Numbered from the stretch's first letter, positions 33,191-47,098 are shown. The stretch is 64,000 nt of DNA from Urechis unicinctus (GCA_034190875.2 CM067354.1:46032745-46096744), one strand, 5' to 3'. Numbers and translations: made by a program. The notes: generated from the letters alone by a model not told the origin.

Positions 33191-35520
33191 GTTATGAGAC
33201 GAACTACTAGATGAAACCTACCCTGTATCCAACCAGGACAAAACCAGCGTATTGCGTTACACAGTGCGTACGTCGTCAAATAAGACATGTGGGCATGATT
33301 GATATGCATACTATAATGACAGTTCTCATCCATTCAATAAAAAATAACAAGGACACAGAATTTATCCATCGGGATCAGGATCACAAAGAATACAATAAAC
33401 GTCACATGTCAGGATAATAGCCCACCCACACCCTCCAGCTAGATGGTTTGATTGGTTCCATTATTTAATCTTTAAGTCCATTAATGTAAAATAACATCTT
33501 GCGCAGCAATAGCCAGTAAAATTAACGTAACTGGTAGACAAAAATATTTTGGACAGAGTCACAATATGAAGAGTTTCTTATTCCATTTCCAATTTATCTC
33601 GACCTAGTAAAGTGCATGTCACATATTGTGCGCGAGTATGGCACAAATAGCAGCAATGCAACTTTTTCAGCTTCTTAGCTATGGCAGCTTCGATACTCAT
33701 TTATTACAATCGATGTAATTATAGGAAGATATATGTATACCTTATTTTGAAAGCATTGTCCATCAACGTATCAGATGTTTTGCAGAAATTTTGCATTAGT
33801 TTTATATTAATTATAATTATAGTTATTAGTTATTCGACCCTTGATAGCAAAGTTATGCCGTTAGCCTTTAAACGGGTCTTTACCCATCCAAAGATGAATG
33901 AAATACTTTCCATATTATGAGTGATAAATGCATTCAACGAGGACTAAGTGGGCGTAATTGTGTCGCGTGTGTACTGTACATAGCTAGTCACACTCTTTCG
34001 GATGTAATTCAGCTATAATCTAAATCATCGATTAATTATACAGGTGTGATGATTGATTAAATATTTGCCAGATTCCGTGGACCAGAAGGGCGCATATGTT
34101 CGCTTTATGTCTTGTCGGCTCACCCCATACACCTGTTGCATTCGATGGACGAGATAAGGGTTTCCCCAGCCATTGCTTCGTCAACGTCACGCTGCATCGC
34201 ATATATGTTTTGTGTTAGTATATGCACTCAGCATTCAGCAATGCATAAAGCCGTGTAATGTATGTTTACAATATAATGGAAGTTATGTTAAGTCCTCAAG
34301 TTAGGACGCTGCTTATTTAACATACCCACTGGAAAACGAACCATACCCATGCTCATGTGATTGCCACCTAAAGATGTTTTGGCGTCCACATGTTGTGATT
34401 GCCCAACATATGTTTTTGACGTTATCTCACCGTGTCTTGGCCAAACGCTCCCCGATGCTGAATACCCATAAATTCCACAGTAATAAAGTTTGCCTCATAA
34501 ACAGACGCGTGACTGTCATGGAGCGTTGTGGATAGTGTTTATGCTCTGCGTTGAAATGTTGGTTATGTATTCCAAAGATGCCAAATGCAGCCAAAATCCT
34601 TGCCATATTGTCGCTGCGAACTGTATCTCATTTGGTTGCATTGCAAACTGGAATGGGTAAGGCACTGTTGCCACCAAGAAAAATTATCCCGTTGATCAGA
34701 AATTTATGTCCAATGAATATTGAGATTGCAATAATGAGAGAAAACCGCTAAAATCCAATTTAACCGCACGCAGAAGAACCTCTATAGGGACACGACGCCG
34801 CTGTTAGATGATACAATAGCATATCTGAGGAAATACGCTCGACGTGTGCTGGCCATGCCACTACCAAACGAAGGGGGGAATTTACAATAAAGCAGTCAAA
34901 ATTGCCGGCAGTGATGGATAGGCTTCGATAAAGTGGTCTTATTCAGCAGGTTTCCTGTAATATATCTCGCGTCGAGCGCCAATTTATTCCTTGGCAACGA
35001 TTGCGCGCTCCATAAAACAGTGCGTTGAAACAGTTTCATCAGTCTCGCTGTTTTCATCAAGTCTCGCTGTTTAGATAGTGTGAAGTATTCAAACAATAAA
35101 TTATCACATCGTGTGCACAACCTTCGTGTGACAGTATGAGCATAAGCAATCATGTCTGTTAGTATACGTCCACGAATTGCGCAATACATGTCCTGTGTTG
35201 GGAAGGAAAATCCTAACCTTGATTCGGTAGATTATCAATCATTCAAACAAATTTATTGGCATGCATCGTACTCGTGCAATGTTTTGCTGGGGGTTGTTAT
35301 AGCGAAAAGACGTTCAGTAAGAGAAACTCTTCCTGTAAGGATATATTTTCCAGAGGGTCAAACTTATTCAAAGTGGAAGACAAACTTTAATGATAGTAAC
35401 TCTCACTGACTTAGATAAATTAGCTGATGACTACAACGAGAATATGGTTGACTACAATATGTACATATATGGCTAACAAACGCATAGTTTGCTGATTTAT
35501 TAGCATACTGACAAACGACT

Positions 35521-37679
35521 ATCATTCATATACTCATGTAAATGCCACAAGTGATAGAGTAGGGTTGTGCAACTGGGACTATTCAACAGTTTTCTTATCA
35601 TCCTCACTTCATTCGTCGTGACCTTAACTAAATGAGTCAAGGCATTGTTGTCGTGACAAAAACAATCGACTGTCTAATGCCGACCTACTGTATCTGAGTG
35701 CACAAGATCTGTATATCTGATAATTTTAAAATTGCTAATGTTACTCAATTTGAAGAAAATACAAATTATAATGAACATTCTTGATGAAAAGCACAGCGGA
35801 TCTAGTAACATTGGCCGGCTCACTTGCAACAATGCATATTGCTGATCGATTAGCATTGCCGGGCATTAGAATGTATTACATGAAAGTAAATAAGAACAGG
35901 ATATACTAGTTATGTGGGTCTATAATCAATACAATCAACTGCATCAAAGATGTCTGAATGGTTGTCTTTATGTGTGTTGCTTGGTTTTCAAGCATTGATG
36001 ATATTCACGGCACCAACTGGAATAGTTACGTTCGAACTATGGTAATACTATAATACTCACAGTGTACTTATCAAGTGACACATGTGTGACTAAACATGCC
36101 ATCCATTAAAGTCAGTAGACCGTAACTAAATCCACAATAATAGCGCAATGTTATATCACTGATTAATGTAATCAGCGTATAAATTGACTATCCTGTAGGT
36201 ATAATTCAACGCTACAACTATTATGATCAGAAAAATTGAACTATTTTGCTTGGTCAATCCTAAGATTACCAAGCCAATTAATCGGGCCAATATCAGCTGA
36301 CTGATTAAGGTGTTGATACTTAGTTAGATTGAGAGAAAAAGCAATGGAAATGCATCTCTTATTGGTGCACCATATGATTATGATGACCGAATGCTTGACC
36401 CCAGACATGTTATTAAATGCAGCGATACCGCTTGCATTTCCGATATAAATTATCCCAATGGAAGCCCAGGAAACCTATTCCAAGTTACTGTCATTTAACG
36501 TTACATGTGCATGAACAGTCGATCCTAAACACAATATATCGGAGTGAGGCCCAACAAATATCTCAAATCGTACATTCTCACACAGATCTCAGATGGTAAT
36601 CCCAATAATGAAGTAGTGGTGTCGAGGTATTGGGGTATTTCGAGGGTCTTATTTAACGTTATCTAACTGAGCGGGGGCGGTGTTATTTCGGCCTCTCTTG
36701 ACACGTTCGCTGTGTCGTGTTCATGGCGAGCGCCAATACAATCCCTGGATACGACCACGGGTTCTGCCGAGCATTGTCACGAGACGGCTTTATTGGCCAT
36801 GGTGGTACTGCCTGCACAATACTAGGAGGCTTCGTATCCGTTCCATTGTAACGCTTTGTTAGTCCATATAGATTGCTCCAATTAATTGGATGCTCCACCT
36901 CTCCATCCGGTCCATGCTGTAATTGTGCGCTGTAAACTCATCACAAGACCCATAATACAGAGCTTGTGCCTGCATGCCAACTTCTAAATTACGAACGATT
37001 GAAATCATATTTATTTCACTAGTGGTAGAACAGAGGCAGTTATTCAATAAAGCATCTATTTGGAATGTTGGCTTTCAAGAAGTGTGATACAGACATCAGA
37101 TAGTAATAGACACACTTTCCAATGAAGTTCCGCCTACACTGGGCTTACCTTTTAAAGGTATTTAAACTGCATTACTTGCATAACCGTCTATATACCTTTT
37201 GCGAAGTTAATTCGCTGTCACCCTCAAGCAGACACATTGTTAAAGATCATCGCATTTGACAGTTGTATCAGGTGATAAGGACAGGTATATATTACAAATA
37301 TCAATGACTTGTTTCGTATCCGCTGGTTGCAGGCAAACCCTCTATTATGGGTCTTATATTTGATCATATGTGCTAACCTGGCATCAGAACATTCCGATAT
37401 GCGGACATATGTGGTTATCATCATACATGCAGCGATTGGTGGACACATTCTCAGCGTGTGGTCAATATCAGCATACACGATCGACAGAATGGCGTACTGC
37501 AGTCTAATCATCTTGTCGGCCCTAAAGCTCATGATTACATCGTGACGCAGGTATCCCAACGGACTTCTGGTGGTGACAAAACTCACAACTCGCATACTTG
37601 ATACATACGTTCAAAGTATGAAACTTATCAGCAGCAATCGATTTTCAAAAGCAATATACCCACCGCTTTTACACCGATT
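35521..37679. other. Spacer between units A and C1, no supported gene
   Basis: Mostly AT-rich. It contains a GC-richer island (36661-36860, listed separately). Overlapping frames on both strands at 37224-37595 (123 codons minus; 78 codons plus at 37309-37545) are hydrophobic on the plus strand but match no family I know. Confidence 0.45.
36661..36860. other. GC-richer island with several open frames
   Basis: About 200 bases noticeably richer in G and C than the flanks, with open frames on both strands: 36680-36862 plus (60 codons), 36683-36898 minus (71 codons), and a short plus frame from the ATG at 36723 to the TAA at 36849 whose product is Gly-rich. The open frames may simply reflect lower AT content. 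No family recognised and no second copy in the window. Confidence 0.3.
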
Positions 37680-39795
37680 ACATAAATTTCTCGAAAGGAG
37701 TTTATATGCTTTACAGTGTGTTCATGTGATTTTATACTTATGCAAGACTTTCGTAACACGCTCTCTGTTGCTATGGCTGGCGCCAAATGTTACGATGGGC
37801 GAATAATAATGGGCGGGGCGCGGTTTGAAGACGTAGAAGGCGAGATTGGCAACTGTTATCCTGGCTGATGTTTTATGCCAGTGTGTAATACACAAAGGGT
37901 ATACTTGAGTGTATAATATTTGGATTGGTTGATTCACAGTGAAATGGAAGAAGATATTTAAGTAGAATATTAACAGCCTCATCTCTCGCGAGTCAGTTAC
38001 GCAACTGTATGGCCTCTTCTGGTAAAACTAATCAAAACAGGCAAGGTGCTTAGGAACTGTAAAGTGAAACATGAATATGTATACGCCAGTAAATGCTCAG
38101 TGTTACCGATACCCCTAAATGATTGCAATGGGTGAGTATATAGAATGATATGTTGCAAACCTGGGAGTCTAAGCAACTAGATTGCTACTAAATCGGGTAA
38201 GTAGCACGTTATTAGCATTTGTGAAGACCAGCTTTGTCACAGTGGCATTGTTGCCATCGTTGTCTAGATTCAGCCTCACACTTTTGTTGACATAAATGCG
38301 TATATGAAAATGAGACAAAGTGTGTTATATCACATTATTGCATCAATGCCGAATAACATCCAGTGACGCAGTCCCACAGCAGCGTGGGACATATAAATGA
38401 CATTGGTACTTATACAACAGCATAAATACCTGTCGAATATGGTATTTTGATGTGAGCAAAAAATTAATGAGCGCTCCAATACGCATATGTGAGCCTGTTA
38501 TTGTCTTTTTCTTTTGTGTGACTTTCGTGCGGAAGACCGATGATGACATATGAGACGTAGTTGTAGTCGGGCGAAAAAACCCATTATACTTCGAAATCTA
38601 AAAACATTAATACGAGAGGGCAAAGTATATTGTATAACCAGTAAGTATATCGATAAAGACCTTTGCTGCGTACCGACATATAACACAGGCAAACCCTGCT
38701 TTGATAGACGATCCATTGTTAAAACACTAGTTCATTAGTATTATTTACTGTTGTCAATTAGTAGTATCAACTATCGTGCTATCGATGTCACGATTAGTGC
38801 ATCACAGTTGATGCTATCAAGGAATCTTGGATACCAATGCAGAATGACAAAATTCAATTTTGTCGAATGGCTTGCTAAATAATAATGGTAACATGAGCCA
38901 TACGTGTCCGTAGTGCCGCATCAAAATGCCCCACTCCGCCACGCAACATCACCTAAGGGCGCAAAGCACACTTCCTGTTTTGAGACTGTGCTATTCCTCA
39001 TTTCTATAGTGCACCCATTATATCAGCCCTATTCATGACAAGCGCCTGTATAATCCCAAGTTACGATTGCGCGCTCCATTAAGCTTTGTCAGAAGATGGC
39101 ATGTTGCACAAGATTGAAGTGCATGTGTGAGAATAGAATGCTTAATTCCGGTGCCATTGCTATCACCATCACTTTGTGTCAATAACTCCCATCATTTAGC
39201 TAATCCGAACCATTCCTCTGCACCGCGCTTCAGTGTAGAAGGCGCAATATTGATTGGATGCAGATACTATAACATAATGTGTGAACGCACAGTTGACACT
39301 TCAGTGGCTTTAATGCAGAGTCTGGGAGCAGCCCAACGCCCCACATTGGTAATTATAGCAAATAGCTAGCACAATTTGATGCATTAGTTCGATACACTGT
39401 CTGTGATGTAACGGAGTAGTAATGGTGGGATAAGTCATTGACTTAAAGGCTCTCTTGACTTTATCTCTTTTGACGCTCAATTATTCGCATTTGTAACAAG
39501 GGAACGGAATCGACCGCTTGCTGCGAAAAGTAACATTGGACCTATTGTATCTTAAACACAGCGCATGCGTAATCTGTAGGTTTATTGAGTTATGAGCTTA
39601 GGTTGAGCATAATAAAACCAATGAAATCAGCCATCAAGTTTGGTATTACAGCCTGGTAGGTTGGATTAATAGCAGCATTGTTGATGCCTTTCCCAACTTT
39701 AAGACAAGAATCAACCATGCTTTACTAGTTGTGTTATGCGAGGTGCGAGGTAAAGAAACAGCTGCTTAGCAGATGAGTTCCTAAATATATATATA

Positions 39796-39894
<99 letters not shown>

Positions 39895-40410
39895 CATGTA
39901 TTTTTGCGGAGAAATGCATCTACAAAATGAGGATCTATTTGACAGGGCAGCTGCTATACACAAAGAAACAGGTATGAGAATGAAGCTGCATCTGCGCAAT
40001 GTTTTACGTGGGTAAGTCAATACAAACAATTCTCGATGTTTGCCTTCTGTAGCAGGTATGATTGCTTAATGATGAGTGATATTTGTCTTGTTTTTAACAC
40101 CGCAATAAGTCATACCAAGTTATATGATGGAGCCACTTTACTACCGACTCTTTACGACCAGCAAACGTACGTGAATCATCCACGAAGGAGCAAATCGCTG
40201 CTATTCTGGTAAAATGCTATACTTGCGGGGATGGAGTTTTCATGGGCGAATGAAGCATCCGAATGCTACATAAATTGGACATTCTATCCTCTCATTGTTA
40301 CAGCGTTATTTGAAACTAATGCCCTCATCAGCATTCTTAACCAGGGGTTGAATTTTATTGTTTGCTCAGTGGTTATAGTAAATGTGCCTCTAGAACAACC
40401 CCACTCTTTT
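37680..40410 (+). repeat. Unit C1: left copy of a second direct duplication
   Basis: Collinear with 40865-46040. Anchors are 37705-37910 with 40915-41125 (GTGTTCATGTGATT, GGGCGA-TAATAATGG, GATGTTTTATGC-AGTGTGTAATACAC); 37965-38180 with 41205-41420; 38490-38580 with 41665-41755; 39030-39470 with 42940-43410 (36 of 38 bases equal at 39064-39101 / 42984-43021); 39940-40120 with 45588-45730; and 40230-40405 with 45850-46030. It is non-coding. C1 is compact compared with C2, which has gained or kept about 2.4 kb more. Confidence 0.92.
39785..39893. repeat. (TA)n tract in unit C1
   Basis: Nearly pure TA with TATTATA phase slips at about 39803 and 39831. The corresponding tract in C2 starts about 180 bases closer to the shared left flank, so the two arrays probably arose separately. 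Confidence 0.95.
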
Positions 40411-40417
40411 GATAGTT

Positions 40418-40515
40418 GATGCCTGGTGACGTTTGAGATATTTGTTGACACTGATACATGATTGCCGGTATTGTAAGTTAGATGCATGGTGACGTTTGAG
40501 ATATTTTCGTTGACA
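40418..40515 (+). repeat. Direct duplication, 63-base period
   Basis: GATGCnTGGTGACGTTTGAG followed by ATATTT and GTTGAC occurs at 40418 and 40481. It lies exactly at the right end of unit C1 and is absent from the equivalent end of C2. Confidence 0.85.
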
Positions 40516-42089
40516 AACTGAGGCATTTTGCCGATGCTGAATGTGACAGGTGAGATTGTTCGTCAATCACTCTTAAAGCACTACAGTCTTTGATTTTTGA
40601 AATCGATCAACGGCAACGCGTCCACTGTAATCAAAAAACAAATTGTTATTCCTAGTAATTGTCCAGAGCAAACGGCAACAATCCGTTTATTGGTACGTTA
40701 TATAGCTGAAAAGTCATCTTTGAGTTTTTACATTAAGCTTGCCATCTGATTAACGTGATTACATTTCATCATTCCTTCTTGGCCTTCTAGAGTTGTAATG
40801 TTGGATGTAGCGATTTTCCATAGGTGCTATTAGGCATTCGGATGTCTATGTTCTATCCCATTTATGGATACATTAACTTTGCGTAAGTACCTTATATACC
40901 TAAGCTTTACAATGTGTTCATGTGATTATATATCATTTGCTCCCATTTAAAATGGAATTGCTGATTCGACACGCTCTCTTCTGGCTATGGCTGAAGCAAA
41001 ATATTACAATGGGCGAGTAATAATGGACAGGCCGCGGTTAGATGACGTATCAGGCGAGATGGGCAAATGCTATCCTGCATTGAAACCTGATGTTTTATGC
41101 TAGTGTGTAATACACGAAAGGTACCGGTGTATATAATGTTATCCAGGAATTTGCACTGGTTGATCCAGAGTCGAATGGCAATATATATGCAATTTGTTCC
41201 GGATAGAATATTAACAGCCTCATTTCTCGCTATCTCGCGAGTCAGTCACACAGTGTTATTGCCCCTTATGTTAAAGCTGATCGAAACAGGCATGGTGCTA
41301 AGGAAATGTTAAGTAAATCATGAATATGTATAAAGCTAAAAAGGCTCTGTGTTACTGATTTTCTCTGAATGGTTTCAACGGGTGAGGATATAGAATAATA
41401 TATAACAAACCTAGACGCCATTGCAACTAGTTGGCTAGTATATAGTATGAGAAGCATGTTATAAGCATTTGTGAAGACCCACTCACAGTGGCAATGTTGT
41501 CACCTTCGTTTAGATTGTCTTAAAATTGCGTTGGTATCAATATGTATAAGAAAATGAGGATAAGTTTATTATACCGAATATATTGAATGAATGACGAATA
41601 ACAAGACATGACGCAGCCCGACAGGAGCGTGGGACAATACGCATTAGGGCATCATAACGGAGCCTTGTATTGCCTTTTCTCTTTTCTATTGGTTGACTGG
41701 CGTACCAGAAGGCCAACGATGACTTGCGAGACTTGATTGTTATGGTATAAAAAAAAACAACATTGTGACATTTTTCAATTCATTGATAATACGGAATATT
41801 TGCACCAAACTACGGTAGCGTTGATAGGTTGGTAGGCGGTGCTATATCAGAGTATCATAACACATTACTAGTCACTCCTTCATGGCCATAACGAGTAACT
41901 ATATAACCCAAAGTAGTAACATCATTAACCAGTTATACTTACTTACTGATATGGGTTGGCACCTTGTTATCATCCAGACAATATATCTGCTTGGTAACAA
42001 GCGTGGTATTCAACTAATATATCAAAGATTGCTAAATATGTACACCAGGATGACGCAGATACAAACGTTCATTATCAATTTCCAACACG

Positions 42090-42345
42090 TGCAGTGAAAA
42101 GCGCATTGCAAGATTATACATCCTAGTCAGGAGATCAATACATTCGACATGAGTCTATCGCCTATTGCCAAACGACGCAACCATAGATATTAACGCAGAT
42201 ACGAATACCGCCAGTGATGCATTGGAGATAGTTGGCGTTTTCAACAGGCTTCTTGTAAATAATCGTCGTGCGCCGAAATAATCCCAGGCAACAATTGCTT
42301 GTTCCGCATAATTGTGCACGGAAACAGCTTAATCACCATTGCTCT
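42090..42345 (+). repeat. Fragment of the A/B unit embedded in C2
   Basis: Aligns with unit A 34785-35050. Shared in order are a TCGACnTG block, TnCCAAACGA, GCCnGnAGTGATG-AT, CAnCAGG-TT-CTTGTAA, a CGTCG-GCGCC block, GGCAACnATTG, and a CATAA-TGTGC-nGGAAACAG block. Unit B keeps the left part of the segment (62500-62580) but not the right part. Confidence 0.7.
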
Positions 42346-43619
42346 TCGTTGAAGGTTTATTTATTATCCTGCGTTCACTGACGGTAAGCATGCACAGCTA
42401 TTTTATTAATTATGCAGTATCGTGTGTATTGTTATATCTCCCATTATTGCCCATCATTTGTCCGTTCTTGAAAAAAGAATTCTTATCTTTCTCTGCATTG
42501 ATAATTACTCAATTTGCACAAAAATAACGTCGTCATCAATAATGACAACCATGGCTTAATGTGAGGCATGTGAAAATATATTTCAATCTGAATGTCACAT
42601 AGTACGGAATAAAATGACCTAGCTAATATAACACTAGAATCAAAATACCTAAATTATTTCATATATGTGCATTATCATTGGGGAATAATTTCAAGCATCA
42701 ACTTTAATACACTGAGAATAATCGTTAACAATTAAGCTCACAATAAAGTATATCCATATGTCTATGTCATTAGGTTCCATTCGATGCATAAAGTCGGTCT
42801 CCCGCTATGGTACAATTGATAGATGGCATGAGTTTGTTCATTGAAGACCCAACCAACACATTATTATATATGTCAGATAATACCCAAATGGGTTGTGAAT
42901 GCAGACATTATGGCGGTTGCGTCGAAAGCGTTAGTTTATTCTAGGTTCATTTATTTTCACTACGCCTATATAATATCAATTTACGACTGCGCGCTCCATT
43001 AAGATTTGTCAGAAGATGGCATTATCCGCATGATTGCAGTGCTTGCGTGAGAATAGTACGCTTGATATCCGAACTATCGCGATCCACATACCTTATCGTC
43101 ACGAATTCTCATCTCTCGGCTAATCCATCTCTTTTTTTTTCTGCACCGCGTTTCTGTATAAAAGGCGCAATATTTATTTAATGCAGGTACGATTTCATGA
43201 TGCATGAACTCTCAATCGTCGCACAGTTGACACTACAGTGGTTTTAATGTTATTTCTAGGAGCAGCTCAACGTACCACAGTGTTAATTATAGCGGATAGC
43301 TAACACCCCCAGAGACATTAGTTGGGCGAGCTGCCGGTGATGTAATTGTATCACTAGGGTGTGATAAGTCCTTTGGCTAACGGCTTTCGTGACCTGCTCG
43401 CTTTTCGTGAAGGTTTAATTGTCCTCTCGTAACGCACAATCATTCACATGGGTTATGCAACAGGCGACAACTTGCTACGGTGAGTAACATTAGACCACCA
43501 TGAATCGATCTGCTGCAGCATAATTGCTTCGTCTTGGTCCTAAAGCACACCGCATGTAAAATTATGAGGTTTGTTTGAATTTCGAGCATGACACACAAGT
43601 CTGAAGCTTTGGTTGAGCT

Positions 43620-43633
43620 GAATATATACATAT

Positions 43634-43666
<33 letters not shown>

Positions 43667-43692
43667 GTTATATACATTAATATATATATATA

Positions 43693-43740
<48 letters not shown>

Positions 43741-44070
43741 GATCTAAATATATATATATATTTATATACATTTATATATATATATACATATATATATACA
43801 TATATATATATAAATATATAGGGATATATACATATATATCTCTTTATATAGGATATATATATACATATATCTATATCTATATATATAGAGATATAGAGAT
43901 ATCTTTCTATCTCTATAGATCTATCTATATATATATATCTATATATATATCTCTCTATATCCTCTGTATATATATACATATGTATTTATTTAGTTATACA
44001 TATACATCTATATATATATTTTCTATATATCTTAGATCTATCTATATATATTGACATATATATGTATCTT

Positions 44071-44105
<35 letters not shown>

Positions 44106-44168
44106 CTATATATCTCTCTCTCTATATATATATATCTCTCTATATATATCTCTATATATCTATCTCTA

Positions 44169-44223
<55 letters not shown>

Positions 44224-44240
44224 TCTATATATATATTGAA
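43620..44240. repeat. Long TA/GATA/CT mosaic in unit C2
   Basis: TA repeats with GATA, GAGATA and CTCT interruptions. A clear (CT)n to (TA)n switch occurs at 44069-44100, in the same polarity as at 10373, 17519 and 59220. All tyrosine/isoleucine-rich frames through it are artefacts. Confidence 0.95.
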
Positions 44241-46040
44241 TATTGATATATGCATGTACTTTTAGAGAGCTTACTTAGGCTTAGAACGCATATTCACAGC
44301 AATGTGAGGTCCTTCAAACATTTGTAACATAAGGAAACTACCCATTTCCGTGATTGCGAAATGGTGACTACATGTGAATTTGGTAATAAATTACATTTCA
44401 CATTTATTTGCTTGAGAAGCAGGTTTTTTACAACAATTGATAGTTGTTGGACAATATAGAATATCCGACTGCTTTGATATAACAAAACATAAATGACGAA
44501 TAGCAGGTAAAAGGTCACAGCCATTTCACGCAGACAAGGGAAATTGTTTTCATATATAATGAAGGCTATAGCAGATTGAAAGAATAAGGCAAAACCCCAC
44601 GAGCTCAAACCCGTTACAAATCGCGGATTAATCAGGAATATATATTTCCAAATGAATAACTGGGCCATTGAAATCTACGTATGACACAGTGAGTCAACGT
44701 CGGGTTGCTTCAGATGAAGTCTTTCCAAATCGAACTCGATAACTAGATGTGATGTTCTCCATTGGACCTCGCAGATCTGCTTCTTCGCCAGCAGTCCCAC
44801 GATGCCCCACACCGAAGCAGCAGTTGCAAGACTCGATTCACAAGCTTACGTGTTTAATGCTTCCTATATCATGTCGTTTCGTGAGTGCAATTGAAGAGAA
44901 CTGATGAGACATCTTAAAAGCTTGCGGGTGGTTTTCTGCAGATCTTGTAATTCCTGATGCCGGTATCGTGTCACTGCATGAAGCAGTAAGCACAAGGGGA
45001 TAATATGCTGCCTAGTACGAGGATTGATATACGTTTGAATCTTGGTATATTTATGAGAATGCACATCTGTGCTTATTAAAAACAACTCGGCAAACGCATA
45101 GCTATTTTCATCCTTTAATACAGAATAAAAGTTATTGCCTGGACAATTGCCGCTTGCACCCAATTTGCTTTTTGCGGAAACTTTATTTTTGTGATTTGAT
45201 GTATTGACACACGACATTTCTCATATACTACTAATAAGTAACAATATCAAAATGAATAATGGTTAATAGATTAGATGTTTCATTGACCTTCAGTGTGTGG
45301 TTGAACTTTGATGAAAAATAGCTTGGTCGGAAACATGTTTTAACAGCAGATATCATATTCGCATTACGTCTTATTAGTTTACTCAGCACCCGCAATGTGG
45401 TGCCTTTATGTTCAGTGTAGAATAATATCGACCAGCATGCTTTGCGATTAATCTGTTAATCTAGGGTTTATTAAAGCTAAGTGTGCGGTTGTCGCGCTTC
45501 AGAATACTTTCGACAACAAGGAAGCTGAAGCTATCTGTATTTGTTATTGTTGACCTCAGAAACAATTCCGAAGATTTTGTTTTATAAAACAGACAGCGAC
45601 TAGACACAAGCGACTCATATGTGAATGTGTAGCATGGACGCAGTCAATACAAACAATGCTCGATGTTTGCCTGCCGTAGCAGCTATGGTTGCTTAATGAT
45701 AAGTGATATAATATTTGTCTTGCAGTTAAAATAGTTAAACCTTTTGTGGGAAAGTAGCTTTATACTAGGATAGAAGATGGAACCACTTAAGTGCCGACTC
45801 TTTACGACCGACGAAAGTAAAGCGAAGCGAATGCTTTACTTGCAAGGATGACGTTTCATGGGCGAATGAAACATCCGAGTTTTACGTAAATTGGACATTC
45901 TATCCGCTAATTGTTACTGCATTATTTGACACTAATGCCCTCTTCTGAAAATGGATCTAGCATTCTTAACTAGGGGTTATATTTTGTCGTTTTGGTCAGC
46001 GGTTATAGTAAATTTGCCTGATGAACAATCCCTCTACTGA

Positions 46041-46825
46041 TACAAATCAGACATGATACTTTGACCGTACGTCAATACTATGTGTTTTAGATGGATGAGA
46101 TGGTAAGGACAAATATCCAAGCGGATGTAATGGTAGCTGTGTGTCGTTTGCCATTATGTTTATTGATAAACCCTTCCGCCATGTAATGGTTCTTAGCGAT
46201 GCAAATATGATTACCATCTGTATTGATATTTCGGATTACAGTCAATCAAACTCTGTCAGCAGCAATCAGATCGCTCGTCATGTTAGATATTTGATTCCAA
46301 TTCTTGCCTCCATATAGATGGATTGATCCATGCGTTCTCTCAGGCAATAAGCGTATGCAGCTCCTATATACATCATTCTAAAATAGTGCCAAAAGAATAA
46401 TAATGAATGAGCGATATTCAATTAAGTGGCATAACTAGTTTTTGTTTGACAAATGTTCTCAAGTTACCACTTAAGCTTGAAAGAAGATAATTAGTTACGG
46501 ACGTCTAACAACTTAATCCTTGGTTACTTTTGACTGACTAATGCTGCCACTCGACAAGAAGCGAATTTACGGTTTTGTCGCCCGTTGATTTGACATTTGC
46601 AACAATAAAACGCTGTTCATGTAGCCCACAATATCCCATACTGATAATACGTGACTTCCCTCGCTCCTAGCAACAATACTGCAAGTACAAATCGCACTCT
46701 TACTGACATTACGTCTTACTACTTGATTCGTACACCGATTGTACCTGAGATACGTGATGGTATGTATCAAGGCGATATTCTATGGTAAAAATTGCGATTC
46801 ATTTCAATGTATGTGATGAGCATCG
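46041..46825. other. No supported feature
   Basis: AT-rich spacer after unit C2 with short frames only (67 codons at 46567-46770, minus strand). Confidence 0.5.

Positions 46826-47098
<273 letters not shown>

Larger units (their letters stand above)
26330..35520 (+). repeat. Unit A: left copy of a large direct duplication
   Basis: Collinear with 49560-64000. Anchors include 26506-26570 with 49690-49760; 27410-27560 with 50430-50610; 28488-28528 with 54818-54858 (39 of 41 bases equal); 29080-29260 with 55905-56070; 29690-30010 with 56410-56700; 31100-31440 with 57700-58125; 31780-32290 with 60180-60750; 33320-33540 with 61175-61390; 34550-34915 with 62205-62575; and 35385-35510 with 63865-63990. 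Divergence is substantial, with many indels not divisible by three, and stops lie in all frames, so the unit is not protein-coding. The left end holds a direct duplication of about 39 bases (26360-26440). Unit A lacks the long simple repeats seen elsewhere. Some 350 bases at 27665-28015 and about 780 bases at 32412-33190 are absent from B. Confidence 0.93.
40865..46040 (+). repeat. Unit C2: right copy of the second direct duplication
   Basis: Starts about 450 bases after C1 ends and repeats it in the same order. Extra material relative to C1 includes a block at 41770-42930, part of which (42090-42345) is homologous to unit A, and a block at 43620-45588 made of a 620-base TA mosaic plus about 1.35 kb with two minus-strand frames (44294-44668, 124 codons; 44864-45217, 117 codons). 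Neither frame is recognised. The copy is non-coding where it aligns with C1. Confidence 0.92.

Noticed and set aside
38370-38389. GTCCCAC / GTGGGAC 7-bp hairpin
   Set aside because: Short enough for chance, and the aligned position in unit C2 does not keep the left arm.
43562-44265. Several frames of 60-118 codons
   Set aside because: TA/GATA repeat translations with no unique sequence of any length.
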